In this document: positions 33,710 to 42,622 of the stretch, in pieces
How positions within the stretch are numbered: the first letter of the stretch is position 1
Layout of the letters: the number at the start of each line of letters is the position of its first letter
Assembly: GCA_002403305.1 (NCBI GenBank)
Contig: DHHM01000001.1
Span: 124,001-188,000, forward strand
Origin: Bacteroidales bacterium UBA4772
Lineage (GTDB): Bacteria > Bacteroidota > Bacteroidia > Bacteroidales > VadinHA17
Direction: 5' to 3'
Length of the DNA stretch: 64,000 nt
Notes under the pieces: model-generated
What the model saw: the letters and a program-made list of their open reading frames with translations, nothing else
Told to the model about the DNA's origin: nothing
The model's database searches: none
Program-made: the position numbers and the translations under genes

Positions 33710-34670
33710 GCCTGCCTCCTTCCCCTGTCCTCTCTCCGGCAGTCTCTTCCGCCTCTCTTGTCTCTTCGACAAATTTCATGGCATCTTCGTAACATCTCTC
33801 GTGCAAGCTGCTCTCAGGAACATACTTGGCGAATTTCACCATGTCAGAGAGAGAGAGCATCTCTTTCACGACTGACATCTGCCGGCCTGTTGTAACCGCC
33901 GCTCTCTGCAGCATCCTCACGGTTTCGTCGGTGGTGAGCTCGGGTGAACTGATGCCGTAACGGTTATCGATGTACCGGCGCAGTATGTCCGACAGCCGCG
34001 AATAGTATTTCTTGACCTCTCCCTTCTGCCACAACTCTTCGGAACGCAAAGCCGACAGCTCCCGCAAAGCAATAATGTGTGCCGGTTCAGGAGGGGGCAG
34101 AGGTCTGACAAACCTCCTTAAAGGATTCCTTGGCAGGAAACGGGCCAGAAGATATAGAAGCACTGCTGCCACAAAGGCTATTACAAGCCACGGCACTATC
34201 TCCGCAAAAGTCACCGGTGCCCGACGGGGAGGGATAATGTCGAATATGACATCGGTACTGTCGGGAGGTGTGACATCGGGACGCAGGACCCTGAGGGATG
34301 AATTTTCCGAATAGTACCTGAGAAGTGTATCACCGGAGGCTACCTCAGCATAAAAGGGAGGTATGGTATAAGTTCCTGAATCGAAAGCCGTTATCAGATA
34401 CCTGTCGAAAATTACGATCTTCCCGTTGGGCCCTGCCACGCTGTCCCTCGGGCTTTTACCCAGGATGACAATCTTCCCGGCGAGGGTGTCTCCCGCTTCG
34501 CTGATTCCTGCCACCGTGCCGGCGGGAATCACCGCCGAGACGGTAAAACCAATCTGATCACCAATAAGAATCGCCGTAGTGTCAGGCGCAGAGGTAATCG
34601 TCACCTCCTGGGCAGATGCCGCAACAAGCAACAGAAATAAGGCTGATATGACTGATATAATTCTTTTCAT
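33702..34670 (-). CDS. Membrane protein of the bat operon (BatG-like, DUF4381-type)
   Basis: The 322-residue protein has a signal peptide (SVISALFLLLVAASAQ), a beta-rich extracytoplasmic domain (TITSAPDTTAILIGDQIGFTV, FDSGTYTIPPFYAEV), one membrane helix (VPWLVIAFVAAVLLYLLARFL) and a cytoplasmic helical domain. The latter contains ELSALRSEELWQKGEVKKYYSRLSDILRRYID. It is not named in all genomes, but a protein of this layout regularly lies between the DUF58 gene and batA. It resembles a short BatD. The operon context is clear and the function unknown. Confidence 0.8.
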   Translation of the reverse strand: MKRIISVISALFLLLVAASAQEVTITSAPDTTAILIGDQIGFTVSAVIPAGTVAGISEAGDTLAGKIVILGKSPRDSVAGPNGKIVIFDRYLITAFDSGTYTIPPFYAEVASGDTLLRYYSENSSLRVLRPDVTPPDSTDVIFDIIPPRRAPVTFAEIVPWLVIAFVAAVLLYLLARFLPRNPLRRFVRPLPPPEPAHIIALRELSALRSEELWQKGEVKKYYSRLSDILRRYIDNRYGISSPELTTDETVRMLQRAAVTTGRQMSVVKEMLSLSDMVKFAKYVPESSLHERCYEDAMKFVEETREAEETAGERTGEGGRHA

Positions 34671-34673
34671 GCC

Positions 34674-35537
34674 TTACCTGTGCTTGAAGAGTGAGATCAG
34701 GGGCTTGATGTAGTCAGCCCCGGTGGTAACGGTGGCCACATCCACACCGCAGTTTACGAACGTATTGCTGACCGTCTCGTCATGTCTCTTCCAGCGTTCG
34801 GCATACTCCCTTCTGATACGGGAAGAAGAGGTATCAATCCAATCCTCTTTTCCAGTCTCCGGGTCAGCAATCTTTACAAAACCGATATCAGGCATCTCCC
34901 TCTCCCTCCTGTCACTGATTCGCAGAGCCACAACATCATGCTTGCCCGATGCAATGCGCAGCGACTCGGTGAAGGGCGGCGCCATGAAGTCGGAAAGGAT
35001 GAATGCCGTACACCTTTTCCTGATGACATTTGTAAGATATCGCAGCGGTTCCGAGAGTGATGTGCCCGACCCGGAAGGTTCATAGCTAAGCATCTCCCTT
35101 ATTATGCGTAGCATGTGCGCCCTGCCTTTCTTGGGGGGTATGTACTTCTCAACCCTGTCGGAGAAGAGCATCAGTCCCACTTTGTCATTATTGGCAATTA
35201 CAGAATATGCCAGCACAGCTGCTATCTCTGTCATCAGCTCTCTCTTGGTTGAAGCTGCCGTCCCGAAATCACCGGAGCGGCTGACATCTACGAGCAGCAT
35301 GACGGTCAGCTCACGTTCTTCTTCAAATATCTTAACGTAGGGATGGCCTAACCGGGCTGTGACGTTCCAGTCGATATTACGAATGTCATCCCCGAACTGG
35401 TACTCGCGTACCTCACTGAAAGCCATTCCCCTGCCGCGAAAGGCGCTGTGGTACTCACCGGCAAAAATCTGCCTGGTAAGGCCCCTCGACCTTATCTCGA
35501 TCTTTCTTACTTTCTTAAGCAGCTCTGTCGTTTCCAC
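34674..35537 (-). CDS. DUF58 domain protein of the moxR-bat operon
   Basis: The start is taken as GTG 35537, giving VETTELLKKVRKIEIRSRGL, the standard beginning of this family in Bacteroidota. The longer frame to 35606 lies inside the upstream gene. It contains the DUF58 block EYHSAFRGRGMAFSEVREYQ then FGDDIRNIDWNVTARLGHPY, and a VWA-like MIDAS segment, LLVDVSRSGDFG. No membrane helix is present, so it is cytoplasmic, and it is likely to work with the MoxR ATPase. It overlaps the upstream small gene by 23 bp. Confidence 0.9.
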   Translation of the reverse strand: METTELLKKVRKIEIRSRGLTRQIFAGEYHSAFRGRGMAFSEVREYQFGDDIRNIDWNVTARLGHPYVKIFEEERELTVMLLVDVSRSGDFGTAASTKRELMTEIAAVLAYSVIANNDKVGLMLFSDRVEKYIPPKKGRAHMLRIIREMLSYEPSGSGTSLSEPLRYLTNVIRKRCTAFILSDFMAPPFTESLRIASGKHDVVALRISDRREREMPDIGFVKIADPETGKEDWIDTSSSRIRREYAERWKRHDETVSNTFVNCGVDVATVTTGADYIKPLISLFKHR

Positions 35538-35955
35538 TTTTCCCTCTCTTCTTTGCCCTCTCCCATGTGACTGTAAAAAAGTAATCGTCACGCTTGAGAC
35601 TGACATCTATCTTCTCGCTTTTCTCGGTATAGCTCCACCTGTTTAGTTCGCCGGGCTTATAGAGCTCATTGAGCTCACTGATCCTGCTGTCGTAACGGCT
35701 GTTGGCGCAGGTTATCCTTACCCCTTTGCAAATCCCGCTATCATCAAGGAAGATAACCCAGGTCTCCTGATTGTCCTTGGACAGATACTTTAGATACCTT
35801 ACACTGCTGTTCCTGATGTCACTCTGCAGCACCAGCCCCGGGTGTTCCATATCCATTACCTGCAAGATGTTACGCTCATGCAGGCCTATGAATCCCTGGG
35901 ATTTCAGGGCTATCATGCAGAAAAAGAGGACAGTTACAAGCAGGATCCTTTTCAT
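35515..35955 (-). CDS. Small exported protein of the moxR-bat operon
   Basis: The 146-residue protein starts with MKRILLVTVLFFCMIALKSQG, a signal peptide. The mature part (ERNILQVMDMEHPGLVLQS, DNQETWVIFLDDSGICKGVRI) is a compact alpha/beta sequence ending in a basic tail, KKRGKSGNDRAA. I do not recognise a family. It lies 5 bp downstream of moxR and overlaps the DUF58 gene, so it belongs to the operon. A lipobox is not visible. Confidence 0.65.
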   Translation of the reverse strand: MKRILLVTVLFFCMIALKSQGFIGLHERNILQVMDMEHPGLVLQSDIRNSSVRYLKYLSKDNQETWVIFLDDSGICKGVRITCANSRYDSRISELNELYKPGELNRWSYTEKSEKIDVSLKRDDYFFTVTWERAKKRGKSGNDRAA

Positions 35956-35960
35956 GGTTA

Positions 35961-36956
35961 CTATGGCACTTCAACAGTATTGAGGATCTCGGAAATTATA
36001 TTGTCCTGTGTAATGTTCTCTGCCTCGGCCTCATAGGTTAGGCCTATACGGTGTCTGAGCACATCAGCGCAAAGAAATCTCACATCCTCAGGCACTACGA
36101 AGCCTCTTCGCTTTATGAAGGCGTAGGCCTTGGCGGCCATGGCAAGGTTGATGCCTGCCCTGGGGGATGCCCCGTAGGATATGAGGGGGGAGAACTTATC
36201 CAGTCCGAATATCTCCGGGTTGCGTGTTGCAAAAACGATGTCGAGGATGTAGTTCTCGATCTTCTCATCCAGGTAGACCTCCTTAACCACACTGCGTGCT
36301 CTCATAATATCATCAGGCTTCAGGATGGTGTCTGCCGTCGGGAACTTGCTGGCGAGGTTCTCGCGGATGATCATGCGCTCCTCCTCCTTGTCGGGATAGG
36401 TAATAATCACCTTGAGCATGAACCTGTCAACCTGTGCCTCGGGCAGCGGGTAGGTTCCCTCCTGCTCTATGGGGTTCTGTGTTGCCAGCACCATGAAGGG
36501 CTCATCAAGCTTATAGGTGTGCTCACCTATGGTCACCTGACGCTCCTGCATGGCTTCGAGCAGGGCGCTCTGCACCTTGGCAGGTGACCTGTTGATCTCA
36601 TCGGCAAGGATGAAATTGGCAAAGATCGGTCCCTTGCGGACAATGAATTCCTCTTTCTTCTGGCTGTAGATCATCGTCCCGATGAGGTCAGCAGGAAGCA
36701 GGTCGGGAGTGAACTGTATCCGGCTGAATTTGGTGTCGATGATCGAAGCCAGCGTCTTGATGGCAAGCGTCTTTGCCAGTCCCGGCACACCCTCGAGCAG
36801 TATATGCCCGTTTGACAGCAGACCAATAAGCAATGAATCAGTGAGGTGACGCTGCCCGACGATCACCTTGTTAATCTCCTGCCTGACAAGGTCAACAAAG
36901 GCACTTTCCCTTTCGATCTTCTCATTCAGGAGCCTGATATCGGTTGTGTGTTCCAT
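35961..36956 (-). CDS. moxR: MoxR family AAA+ ATPase
   Basis: The 331-residue MoxR ATPase has Walker A as GVPGLAKTL, Walker B as FILADEINRSPAK, sensor 1 VLATQNPIEQEGTYPLPEAQ with the arginine-finger region following as VDRFMLK, and a C-terminal lid (ASPRAGINLAMAAKAYAF). Such ATPases act as chaperones that mature partner complexes, often VWA proteins such as those encoded downstream. It is the first gene of the nine-gene operon. A GATCTTTG box (minus strand, 37002-36995) lies about 40 bp upstream and may be the promoter. Confidence 0.95.
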   Translation of the reverse strand: MEHTTDIRLLNEKIERESAFVDLVRQEINKVIVGQRHLTDSLLIGLLSNGHILLEGVPGLAKTLAIKTLASIIDTKFSRIQFTPDLLPADLIGTMIYSQKKEEFIVRKGPIFANFILADEINRSPAKVQSALLEAMQERQVTIGEHTYKLDEPFMVLATQNPIEQEGTYPLPEAQVDRFMLKVIITYPDKEEERMIIRENLASKFPTADTILKPDDIMRARSVVKEVYLDEKIENYILDIVFATRNPEIFGLDKFSPLISYGASPRAGINLAMAAKAYAFIKRRGFVVPEDVRFLCADVLRHRIGLTYEAEAENITQDNIISEILNTVEVP

Positions 36957-36994
36957 TTTGTATAGTATTGTTTATCTCCGCGAAAAAATATCCG

Positions 36995-37002
36995 CAAAGA
37001 TC
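36995..37002 (-). promoter_or_regulatory. Possible -7 box of the moxR-bat operon
   Basis: The minus strand reads GATCTTTG, one mismatch from TAnnTTTG, 39 bases upstream of the moxR start codon. AT-rich DNA lies further upstream, but no clear TTG at -33. Confidence 0.35.
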
Positions 37003-37046
37003 ATTTCTGATATTAAAAAACCTTGTTAAAGGTTGTTAAAGTAGTG

Positions 37047-38210
37047 TTAAAGCTCTTTTCCAAAGCCGCAGTGACTGTAGAGTCTTACAGTAATTATCAG
37101 CACCAGGGGAATAAGGGCAGGATTGATCCCCTGACCGGCGATGAGTGATACCGGAAGCCATGAGAGGGAGATGAAAAAGGCTATCCTGCTCAGCAGAACT
37201 GCTTTATTTCTTGTAAAGAGCAGCACGAACAGCACCGGGATCACGATATTTATCCCAAGGAAAAGGAAGTTGAAGTGGAGTGCATCATGTTCGGAAAAGA
37301 GGTTGGTAAAAACCAGTAGCAGGGCTATGACTGCATAGATGAAATAAATCACAAAATCAGCCGCTTTCTCCAGCTTCGGTCTCCTGAGAACGAATGTCAT
37401 CAACAGAACGATTAACAGCAGAAGCCAGAAAACAGTCTGCGGTACCCATGCTTTTGCTGATGTCCTGTCAGATTCAGGGAAATCGGCAACAACCTCAGCA
37501 GGTCCTGTCAGAGCTTCTTCAACCCCATCATGGACAATGACCGTATTGAGCATGTTGTTCTTCAGATGGTCCGGAAGGAACATCTCATCATAGGGTGTGG
37601 CCTCTTTGTCTGCCTGCAGCCCCAACAGCATGTCAGCACCCATGTCGAGCCACGGCAGAACCTTCTGTTTGGGATCGACAAGTCTTCGAAAACTCTTCTG
37701 TCTCTTCCTCTCCTTCTCAGGAAATATCACTGTGTCGGTTGCGGCCGCAGCGACGATGTCCCGCACGCGGGTAGCACAGTTGTCGAAGAAGAAGTCATAC
37801 CTGTACTTCACATTCTCAGGCTTCAGGTTCTCATTTATAAGTTCGAAGAGTCTCTCCTTCTCCGCGACGGTCAGGTTCAGCTTCTGAGACCATACCGACC
37901 GGCCTTCGGAGATGTACTCCATCAGAAAATCCTCATATCCGTAGGCTCCGAGCATGTAGTCAAGCCTTCCCTTGGCAAACCGGTAGACGAAATTAGGGGT
38001 TGAGAAGTCAAAAATACCCCAGTTATAGACCCTGTCAATGGTGGTCCCGCGGACGGCAACACGCAGCGCCGTATGGCCGTAAATCGAGTAGCTCTCCGTT
38101 CCCGGAGCGCAGGTAATGATATATACATCAGCGCTGTCGACCACCTGCCCGGCTGATGGCAGGGGTAGCAGGAGTGTTAAGAGAACGGTGAAAAGAGCCA
38201 GCTTTTTCAT
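37047..38210 (-). CDS. Lnb-like lipoprotein N-acyltransferase candidate (DUF4105)
   Basis: The 387-residue protein has a signal peptide (ending PSAGQ) and an N-terminal periplasmic domain, DUF4105, carrying SIYGHTALRV (His) and FFFDNCATRVRD (Cys), a papain-like pair. Membrane helices follow in the C-terminal half (VFWLLLLIVLLMTFVL; ADFVIYFIYAVIALLLVFTNL; FLFLGINIVIPVLFVLLF; IALIPLVLIITVRLY). The family includes Lnb, reported to N-acylate lipoproteins in Bacteroides, which lack Lnt. The His/Cys pair is the likely catalytic site. A single gene with a good promoter at 38229-38260. The Lnb assignment is by domain, so it could be a related enzyme. Confidence 0.78.
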   Translation of the reverse strand: MKKLALFTVLLTLLLPLPSAGQVVDSADVYIITCAPGTESYSIYGHTALRVAVRGTTIDRVYNWGIFDFSTPNFVYRFAKGRLDYMLGAYGYEDFLMEYISEGRSVWSQKLNLTVAEKERLFELINENLKPENVKYRYDFFFDNCATRVRDIVAAAATDTVIFPEKERKRQKSFRRLVDPKQKVLPWLDMGADMLLGLQADKEATPYDEMFLPDHLKNNMLNTVIVHDGVEEALTGPAEVVADFPESDRTSAKAWVPQTVFWLLLLIVLLMTFVLRRPKLEKAADFVIYFIYAVIALLLVFTNLFSEHDALHFNFLFLGINIVIPVLFVLLFTRNKAVLLSRIAFFISLSWLPVSLIAGQGINPALIPLVLIITVRLYSHCGFGKEL

Positions 38211-38228
38211 ATCCGAGTATTAATAATG

Positions 38229-38260
38229 CAAACGTAATTAAAAAAATCAGCTTCCGGCAA
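38229..38260 (-). promoter_or_regulatory. Bacteroidota-type promoter of the Lnb-like gene
   Basis: The minus strand has TTG at 38260-38258, 21 bp, then TACGTTTG at 38236-38229, an exact TAnnTTTG with correct spacing. The start point would be near 38222, about 12 bases before the ATG at 38210. Confidence 0.6.
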
Positions 38261-38340
38261 GCGATTTTCACGCTGCAAATGGCAGCCGAAAGGCCGTATG
38301 GCGGTACATTAGTCCCAAATACAGCCGGACAGACTCCCTT

Positions 38341-39828
38341 CTATTCTTCCGTTGCCATGGCTGCCCTGACGGCATGGTGCCAACCTTTTACAAGGACGCT
38401 GGTCTCTCGTGGTTGCATTATTGGCGAGAATAACCTTTCAACCTGCCACTGACTCTTTATCTCGTCAACACTGCTCCAGTAACCTGTGGCCAGTCCTGCA
38501 AGATAAGCAGCCCCCAGCGCCGTGGTCTCTGTTATCCTCGGGCGTACCACGGCAGCCTGAAGGATATCAGCCTGGAACTGCATCAGCAGGTTGTTTGCCG
38601 TGGCGCCACCGTCAACCCTTAACTCACTTATTGTCAGTTGCGAATCATTCTGCATCGCAAGCAACACATCAAGTGTCTGGTATGCTATGCTCTCAAGTGC
38701 TGCACGTGCAATATGTGCAGCGGTGGTGCCACGTGTGAGTCCGGTGATCGTTCCCCTGACATCCTGGTTCCAATGCGGGGCACCAAGGCCGGCAAAGGCA
38801 GGAACGAAAAAGACACCCTCACTTCCCTGAACACTGGAAGCAAGCTCTTCAACCTCCGCGGAGCTTCTGATGATACCAAGTCCGTCACGAAGCCACTGCA
38901 CGACGGCGCCGGCAATGAAAATGCTGCCTTCAAGAGCATAGTCAGTCCTGTCACCTATCTTCCACGCTACCGTGGTAAGAAGTCTGTTGCCTGACATTAC
39001 GGGGGTGTTTCCGGTATTCATAACCATGAAGCAGCCGGTGCCGTAAGTATTCTTAACCATGCCCTGTTCAATGCACATCTGCCCGAAGAGAGCCGCCTGC
39101 TGGTCGCCTGCCGTTCCTGCGATGGGTACAGGTGAGGAAAATATCCCGTCAGTATGGCCAAGGAGCTCACTGGAGGAACGCACCTCAGGAAGCAATCCTG
39201 CCGGAATATTAAAGATCCGAAGCAGCTGGTCGTCCCATTCCAGTGTATGTATATTAAACAGCATTGTGCGCGAGGCATTGGTGACATCAGTGACATGCAG
39301 CCTGCCGGCGGTGAGGTTCCAGATGAGCCAGGAGTCAACGGTGCCGAAGGCCAGCTCTCCCCTTTCGGCTCTGGCCCGGGCTCCCGGAATATTGTCAAGT
39401 ATCCATCTTACCTTCGTGGCAGAGAAGTAGGCATCGATGATGAGGCCGGTCTTTTTGGCGATGACTTCGTCAAGACCGTCCCTCCTTAGCTGATCACAAA
39501 ACTCCGAGGTGCGCCTGTCCTGCCACACGATGGCGTTGCAGAGAGGCCTGCCGCTCTTTCTCTCCCACACGACTGCTGTCTCACGTTGGTTAGTGATGCC
39601 AATGGCTGAGATATGTGAACTGTCGATGCCAGCCCTGGCCAGCGCCTCTGCGGCAACTCCTGCCTGCGACGACCATATCTCATCCGGATTATGCTCAACC
39701 CACCCCGGCTGAGGAAATATCTGGGAGAACTCTTTCATGGCCGCTGCTACCGGCAAGCCCATGTGATTGAAAACAATTGCCCTGGAACTGGTTGTTCCCT
39801 GATCCAGGGCCAGAATGAATTTATCCAT
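38341..39828 (-). CDS. glpK: Glycerol kinase
   Basis: With ATG 39828 ([20 protein letters not shown]) the protein is 495 residues, the usual length. The frame is open to 39894 but without family similarity. It shows DQGTTSSRA (phosphate loop), [36 protein letters not shown] and [18 protein letters not shown]. GlpK phosphorylates glycerol to glycerol-3-phosphate in the cytoplasm. No glpF or glpD lies nearby, so it stands alone here. No terminator is obvious at its 3' end. Confidence 0.97.
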   Translation of the reverse strand: MDKFILALDQGTTSSRAIVFNHMGLPVAAAMKEFSQIFPQPGWVEHNPDEIWSSQAGVAAEALARAGIDSSHISAIGITNQRETAVVWERKSGRPLCNAIVWQDRRTSEFCDQLRRDGLDEVIAKKTGLIIDAYFSATKVRWILDNIPGARARAERGELAFGTVDSWLIWNLTAGRLHVTDVTNASRTMLFNIHTLEWDDQLLRIFNIPAGLLPEVRSSSELLGHTDGIFSSPVPIAGTAGDQQAALFGQMCIEQGMVKNTYGTGCFMVMNTGNTPVMSGNRLLTTVAWKIGDRTDYALEGSIFIAGAVVQWLRDGLGIIRSSAEVEELASSVQGSEGVFFVPAFAGLGAPHWNQDVRGTITGLTRGTTAAHIARAALESIAYQTLDVLLAMQNDSQLTISELRVDGGATANNLLMQFQADILQAAVVRPRITETTALGAAYLAGLATGYWSSVDEIKSQWQVERLFSPIMQPRETSVLVKGWHHAVRAAMATEE

Positions 39829-39981
39829 AATTGAGGGGTTGGTAACCGTGTAAAGAGGCTTTTGAATGTTTTCCTCAAAATAACTCTTTTTCAAGCCTGA
39901 TCCAAACCGGTAAGCCGCAAAGAGTTTTAAGCCGAAAGTCAGAATAAAAAATTAATTTTACATGAGGAAAAGCTCACTTCC

Positions 39982-40611
39982 ATGACAGGAAAATATATAA
40001 TCACCATTGGACGGCAGCTTGGCAGCGGCGGAAGGGAGATAGGTCAGAAACTGGCTGCCAGGCTGGGTATCTCTTTTTACGATAAGGAGTTGATCAGGCT
40101 TGCTGCAAAGGAGAGCGGTCTCCGTGAGGAGTTCTTCGAGAGAGTTGACGAAAAGAAACAATTCAGTCTTTTCCCTGGATTATTTGGAATCCGCAATTCA
40201 ATTACCGAGGATCTGTTTTCGAGCTATTACCTGAGCAATGAGACACTCTTTAAGATACAGAGCGATGTGATGCGCAGGCTGGCCGATGAAGGGTCCTGCC
40301 TCTTCGTGGGGAGATGCGCCGACTATGTCATGAAGGAGAGAAATGAATGTCTGAATATCTTTATCAGCGCAGACATTGATGAACGCATCGCCAGAATTGC
40401 CAAAACACATGACCTCACCGAGGCTAAGGCCAGAGACCTGATTGAGAAGACGGACAAGGGAAGATCATCATATTACAACTACTTCACCGGCAAGAAATGG
40501 GGCGACGCCACATCATATCATCTGTGCGTCAACTCCTCCCTTCTCGGTATGGACGAAACTGTCAGGATGATCGTTGGGGTTGCCCGGACGAGATTCAACA
40601 TTCCGGGCTAA
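39982..40611 (+). CDS. Cytidylate kinase-like family protein
   Basis: The 209-residue protein has a P-loop as GRQLGSGGREIGQKLA with family start MTGKYIITI. It continues with FYDKELIRLAAKESGL, GRCADYVM, NIFISADIDERIARI and a lid-like region, TDKGRSSYYNYFTGKKWG. This is the cytidylate kinase-like family common in anaerobes, distinct from the essential Cmk. The nucleotide substrate is unproven. The gene is divergent from glpK. Its stop is followed after 7 bp by the cspA terminator hairpin of the opposite strand, which may also serve it weakly. Confidence 0.85.
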   Translation: MTGKYIITIGRQLGSGGREIGQKLAARLGISFYDKELIRLAAKESGLREEFFERVDEKKQFSLFPGLFGIRNSITEDLFSSYYLSNETLFKIQSDVMRRLADEGSCLFVGRCADYVMKERNECLNIFISADIDERIARIAKTHDLTEAKARDLIEKTDKGRSSYYNYFTGKKWGDATSYHLCVNSSLLGMDETVRMIVGVARTRFNIPG

Positions 40612-40618
40612 CGGTAGC

Positions 40619-40651
40619 AAAAAAAAAGTCCCGGCATTTTCTGCCGGGACT
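40619..40651 (-). terminator. Intrinsic terminator of the cold-shock gene
   Basis: Perfect 10-bp stem AGTCCCGGCA/TGCCGGGACT with a TTTTC/GAAAA loop, followed on the minus strand by nine T residues. It lies 31 bp after the cold-shock gene stop. On the plus strand no T-tract follows, so it is directional. Confidence 0.85.
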
Positions 40652-40681
40652 AAGGTCATTTGTTATGCACTCTGTTGTTAA

Positions 40682-40873
40682 CTATGCTAGCTTTACATTA
40701 ACGGCATTTAAACCTTTTTTGCCTTCCTGAAGGTCAAAAGTAACCTCGTCATCCTCCTTGATCCTGTCAATCAGGCCTGTAGAATGCACAAAATACTCCT
40801 TCTCAGAGTCAGCGTCCTTGATGAATCCAAAACCTTTGGATACGTTGAAAAATTTAACAATACCTTTATTCAT
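40682..40873 (-). CDS. Cold-shock domain protein (CspA family)
   Basis: The 63-residue protein is a single cold-shock domain with RNP1-like KGFGFI and RNP2-like YFVHSTGL motifs and the family opening MNKGIVKFFN. It binds single-stranded RNA or DNA and acts as an RNA chaperone. A TACCTTTG promoter box (40904-40897) lies 24 bp upstream. It has its own terminator. A short gene, but motifs and signals are complete. Confidence 0.95.
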   Translation of the reverse strand: MNKGIVKFFNVSKGFGFIKDADSEKEYFVHSTGLIDRIKEDDEVTFDLQEGKKGLNAVNVKLA

Positions 40874-40896
40874 TACTGATGATTTTAATTAGTCTG

Positions 40897-40904
40897 CAAA
40901 GGTA
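40897..40904 (-). promoter_or_regulatory. Predicted -7 box of the cold-shock gene
   Basis: The minus strand reads TACCTTTG, an exact TAnnTTTG, about 24 bases upstream of the ATG at 40873. A TTG at -33 is not clear in the T-rich upstream DNA. Confidence 0.5.
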
Positions 40905-40977
40905 AAGGAGTTTTTTTATTTCTCCACCTTTTTTGTGATTTTTATGATATTTATTGAGTCGATTGCCTCCCGGCAGC

Positions 40978-42423
40978 CTAATTCTTCCAGAATGACCTGG
41001 TGAAAAGGGCTGTGAAGGTGAATATCTCAAGGCGGCCGATTATCATAAGCAGCATCATTGTGTACTTGGATACACTGTTGAAGTGGGCAAAATTGCCCAT
41101 GTTGCCGGAGGCACCGAGTCCCGGTCCCACACATGAAATTGAGGCGGCGGAAGCCCCGGCAGCCTCATCAGCGGGAACACCGGTGATGACCATAATAAGG
41201 GTGCCCACAATGAACAGAATGATGTAGAGCTGTATAAAGACCGACATCAGGCTGTTGATGCTGTCGGGAACTACCTTGTGATTCAGCTTTACAGGAGTAA
41301 TGGCGTTGGGATGCTGCAGCCTGATGACAGTATTCTTCAGGTTCTTCATGGTAATGAGATGCCTGGCCATCTTAATTCCTCCGGTGGTCGACCCCGTGGA
41401 CCCTCCTGCAAAGATGAGCAGGAAGATCACCAGGTAGGCAGCCTGAGGCCACACGGTGTAATCGCTGGTGGCATAACCGGTAGTTGTTATGGTTGACACA
41501 ACCTCGAACAGCGAGTGACGGAATGCCAGCTCAAATGATCTTTCCGTACCTGTAAAGAGAAGCATGGTCACCACAACCACGGAGGCAGTTGTAAAAAAGA
41601 GGTAAAACCAGAACTCCTCATTGGCAGTGACGGTGCTGAAGCTTCTCTTGACAATGTAATAGAAAACCACATAGCTGGTAGCTGCCAGGAACATGAAAAG
41701 AGCGATCACATACTGAATGTAGGCCGAGTAACCCGCTATACTGTCGTTTTTTGTCGAAAAACCCCCCGTTGCCACCGTTCCGAACGAGTGGCAGATACTG
41801 TCAAAGAGGTCCATGCCTCCGGCACTTAGAAGTATTATCTCTGCGACTGTAAGAGTGAGATATATTATCAGCATCACTCCTGCCACTGATTTTGTGCGGG
41901 GAAGGATCTTATGCTTGAGTGATGACTCCAGGGAAAAAAGGTTATAGCCGCCCACCTTCAGTGTGGGCAGGATTATGATGACAAGCAGTATGATGCCGAT
42001 CCCTCCTATCCAGTGTGTCAGGCTCCGCCAGAAGAGTACCGACCTGGGCATGCTTTCGATGTCAGTGAGAATGGAAGCGCCGGTGGTTGTAAAGCCAGAC
42101 ACGCTCTCAAAGAAGCTGTTGGTAAACCCTGCTATAGTGTTACTGTAAAGATATGGAAGCGATCCCGCCAGCACCAGCGTAATCCAACCCATGGTAACGC
42201 CCAGGTAGCCTTCCCTGGTAGTGACTTTCTCCCTTATCTGGCTGGGCATCAAAAAGTATACGGCAGCCCCCGGAACCATGGCCGTAATAAATGCAAACAG
42301 GAAGGGATCCGGCGGCTCGGAATAGATAATTGCGACAGGAATGCAGAAAAGGAAGAAAACTGCAGTGATCATCAGGGTGAGCCCGATAATCTTAAGAACC
42401 GATTTGATATTGATGGTCTTCAT
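40978..42423 (-). CDS. trkH: Trk potassium uptake protein, TrkH
   Basis: From ATG 42423 (MKTINIKSVLKIIG) the protein is 481 residues. The frame extends to 42453 without support. It has about ten membrane segments and four pore loops with SGFTTTGASIL, SFGTVATGGFSTKN, TITTTGYATSDY and SCVGPGLGASG. These give the glycine-containing selectivity filter of TrkH/KtrB. It is the membrane pore for K+ uptake and needs TrkA, which is not in the window. tRNA-Arg lies 45 bp upstream on the same strand. Confidence 0.94.
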   Translation of the reverse strand: MKTINIKSVLKIIGLTLMITAVFFLFCIPVAIIYSEPPDPFLFAFITAMVPGAAVYFLMPSQIREKVTTREGYLGVTMGWITLVLAGSLPYLYSNTIAGFTNSFFESVSGFTTTGASILTDIESMPRSVLFWRSLTHWIGGIGIILLVIIILPTLKVGGYNLFSLESSLKHKILPRTKSVAGVMLIIYLTLTVAEIILLSAGGMDLFDSICHSFGTVATGGFSTKNDSIAGYSAYIQYVIALFMFLAATSYVVFYYIVKRSFSTVTANEEFWFYLFFTTASVVVVTMLLFTGTERSFELAFRHSLFEVVSTITTTGYATSDYTVWPQAAYLVIFLLIFAGGSTGSTTGGIKMARHLITMKNLKNTVIRLQHPNAITPVKLNHKVVPDSINSLMSVFIQLYIILFIVGTLIMVITGVPADEAAGASAASISCVGPGLGASGNMGNFAHFNSVSKYTMMLLMIIGRLEIFTFTALFTRSFWKN

Positions 42424-42468
42424 CCACCTGCCGTGGTGCCTGTTACAAGGCAAACACCCTGACTGTTG

Positions 42469-42542
42469 TGATTCCGGAGCGACTCGAACGCTCGACCCAC
42501 AGCTTAGAAGGCTGTTGCTCTATCCAACTGAGCTACGGAACC
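42469..42542 (-). tRNA. tRNA-Arg (anticodon TCT)
   Basis: The 74-nt cloverleaf, minus strand 42542-42469, has a GGTTCCG/CGGAATC acceptor stem (one G-U pair), D arm GCTC...GAGC, and anticodon arm ACAGC-CTTCTAA-GCTGT. The anticodon TCT is read 5'-3' and decodes AGA. The T arm is GAGCG-TTCGAGT-CGCTC. The discriminator is A, and CCA is not encoded (ACAA follows). It sits just upstream of trkH. Confidence 0.93.
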
Positions 42543-42622
42543 GTAAGCGGTTTTTTAAAAACCGCCGCAAATATAATCACAATTTTCCGTTTGCCAACCC
42601 ACTGTCGCAGCAGCAGTGTCTG

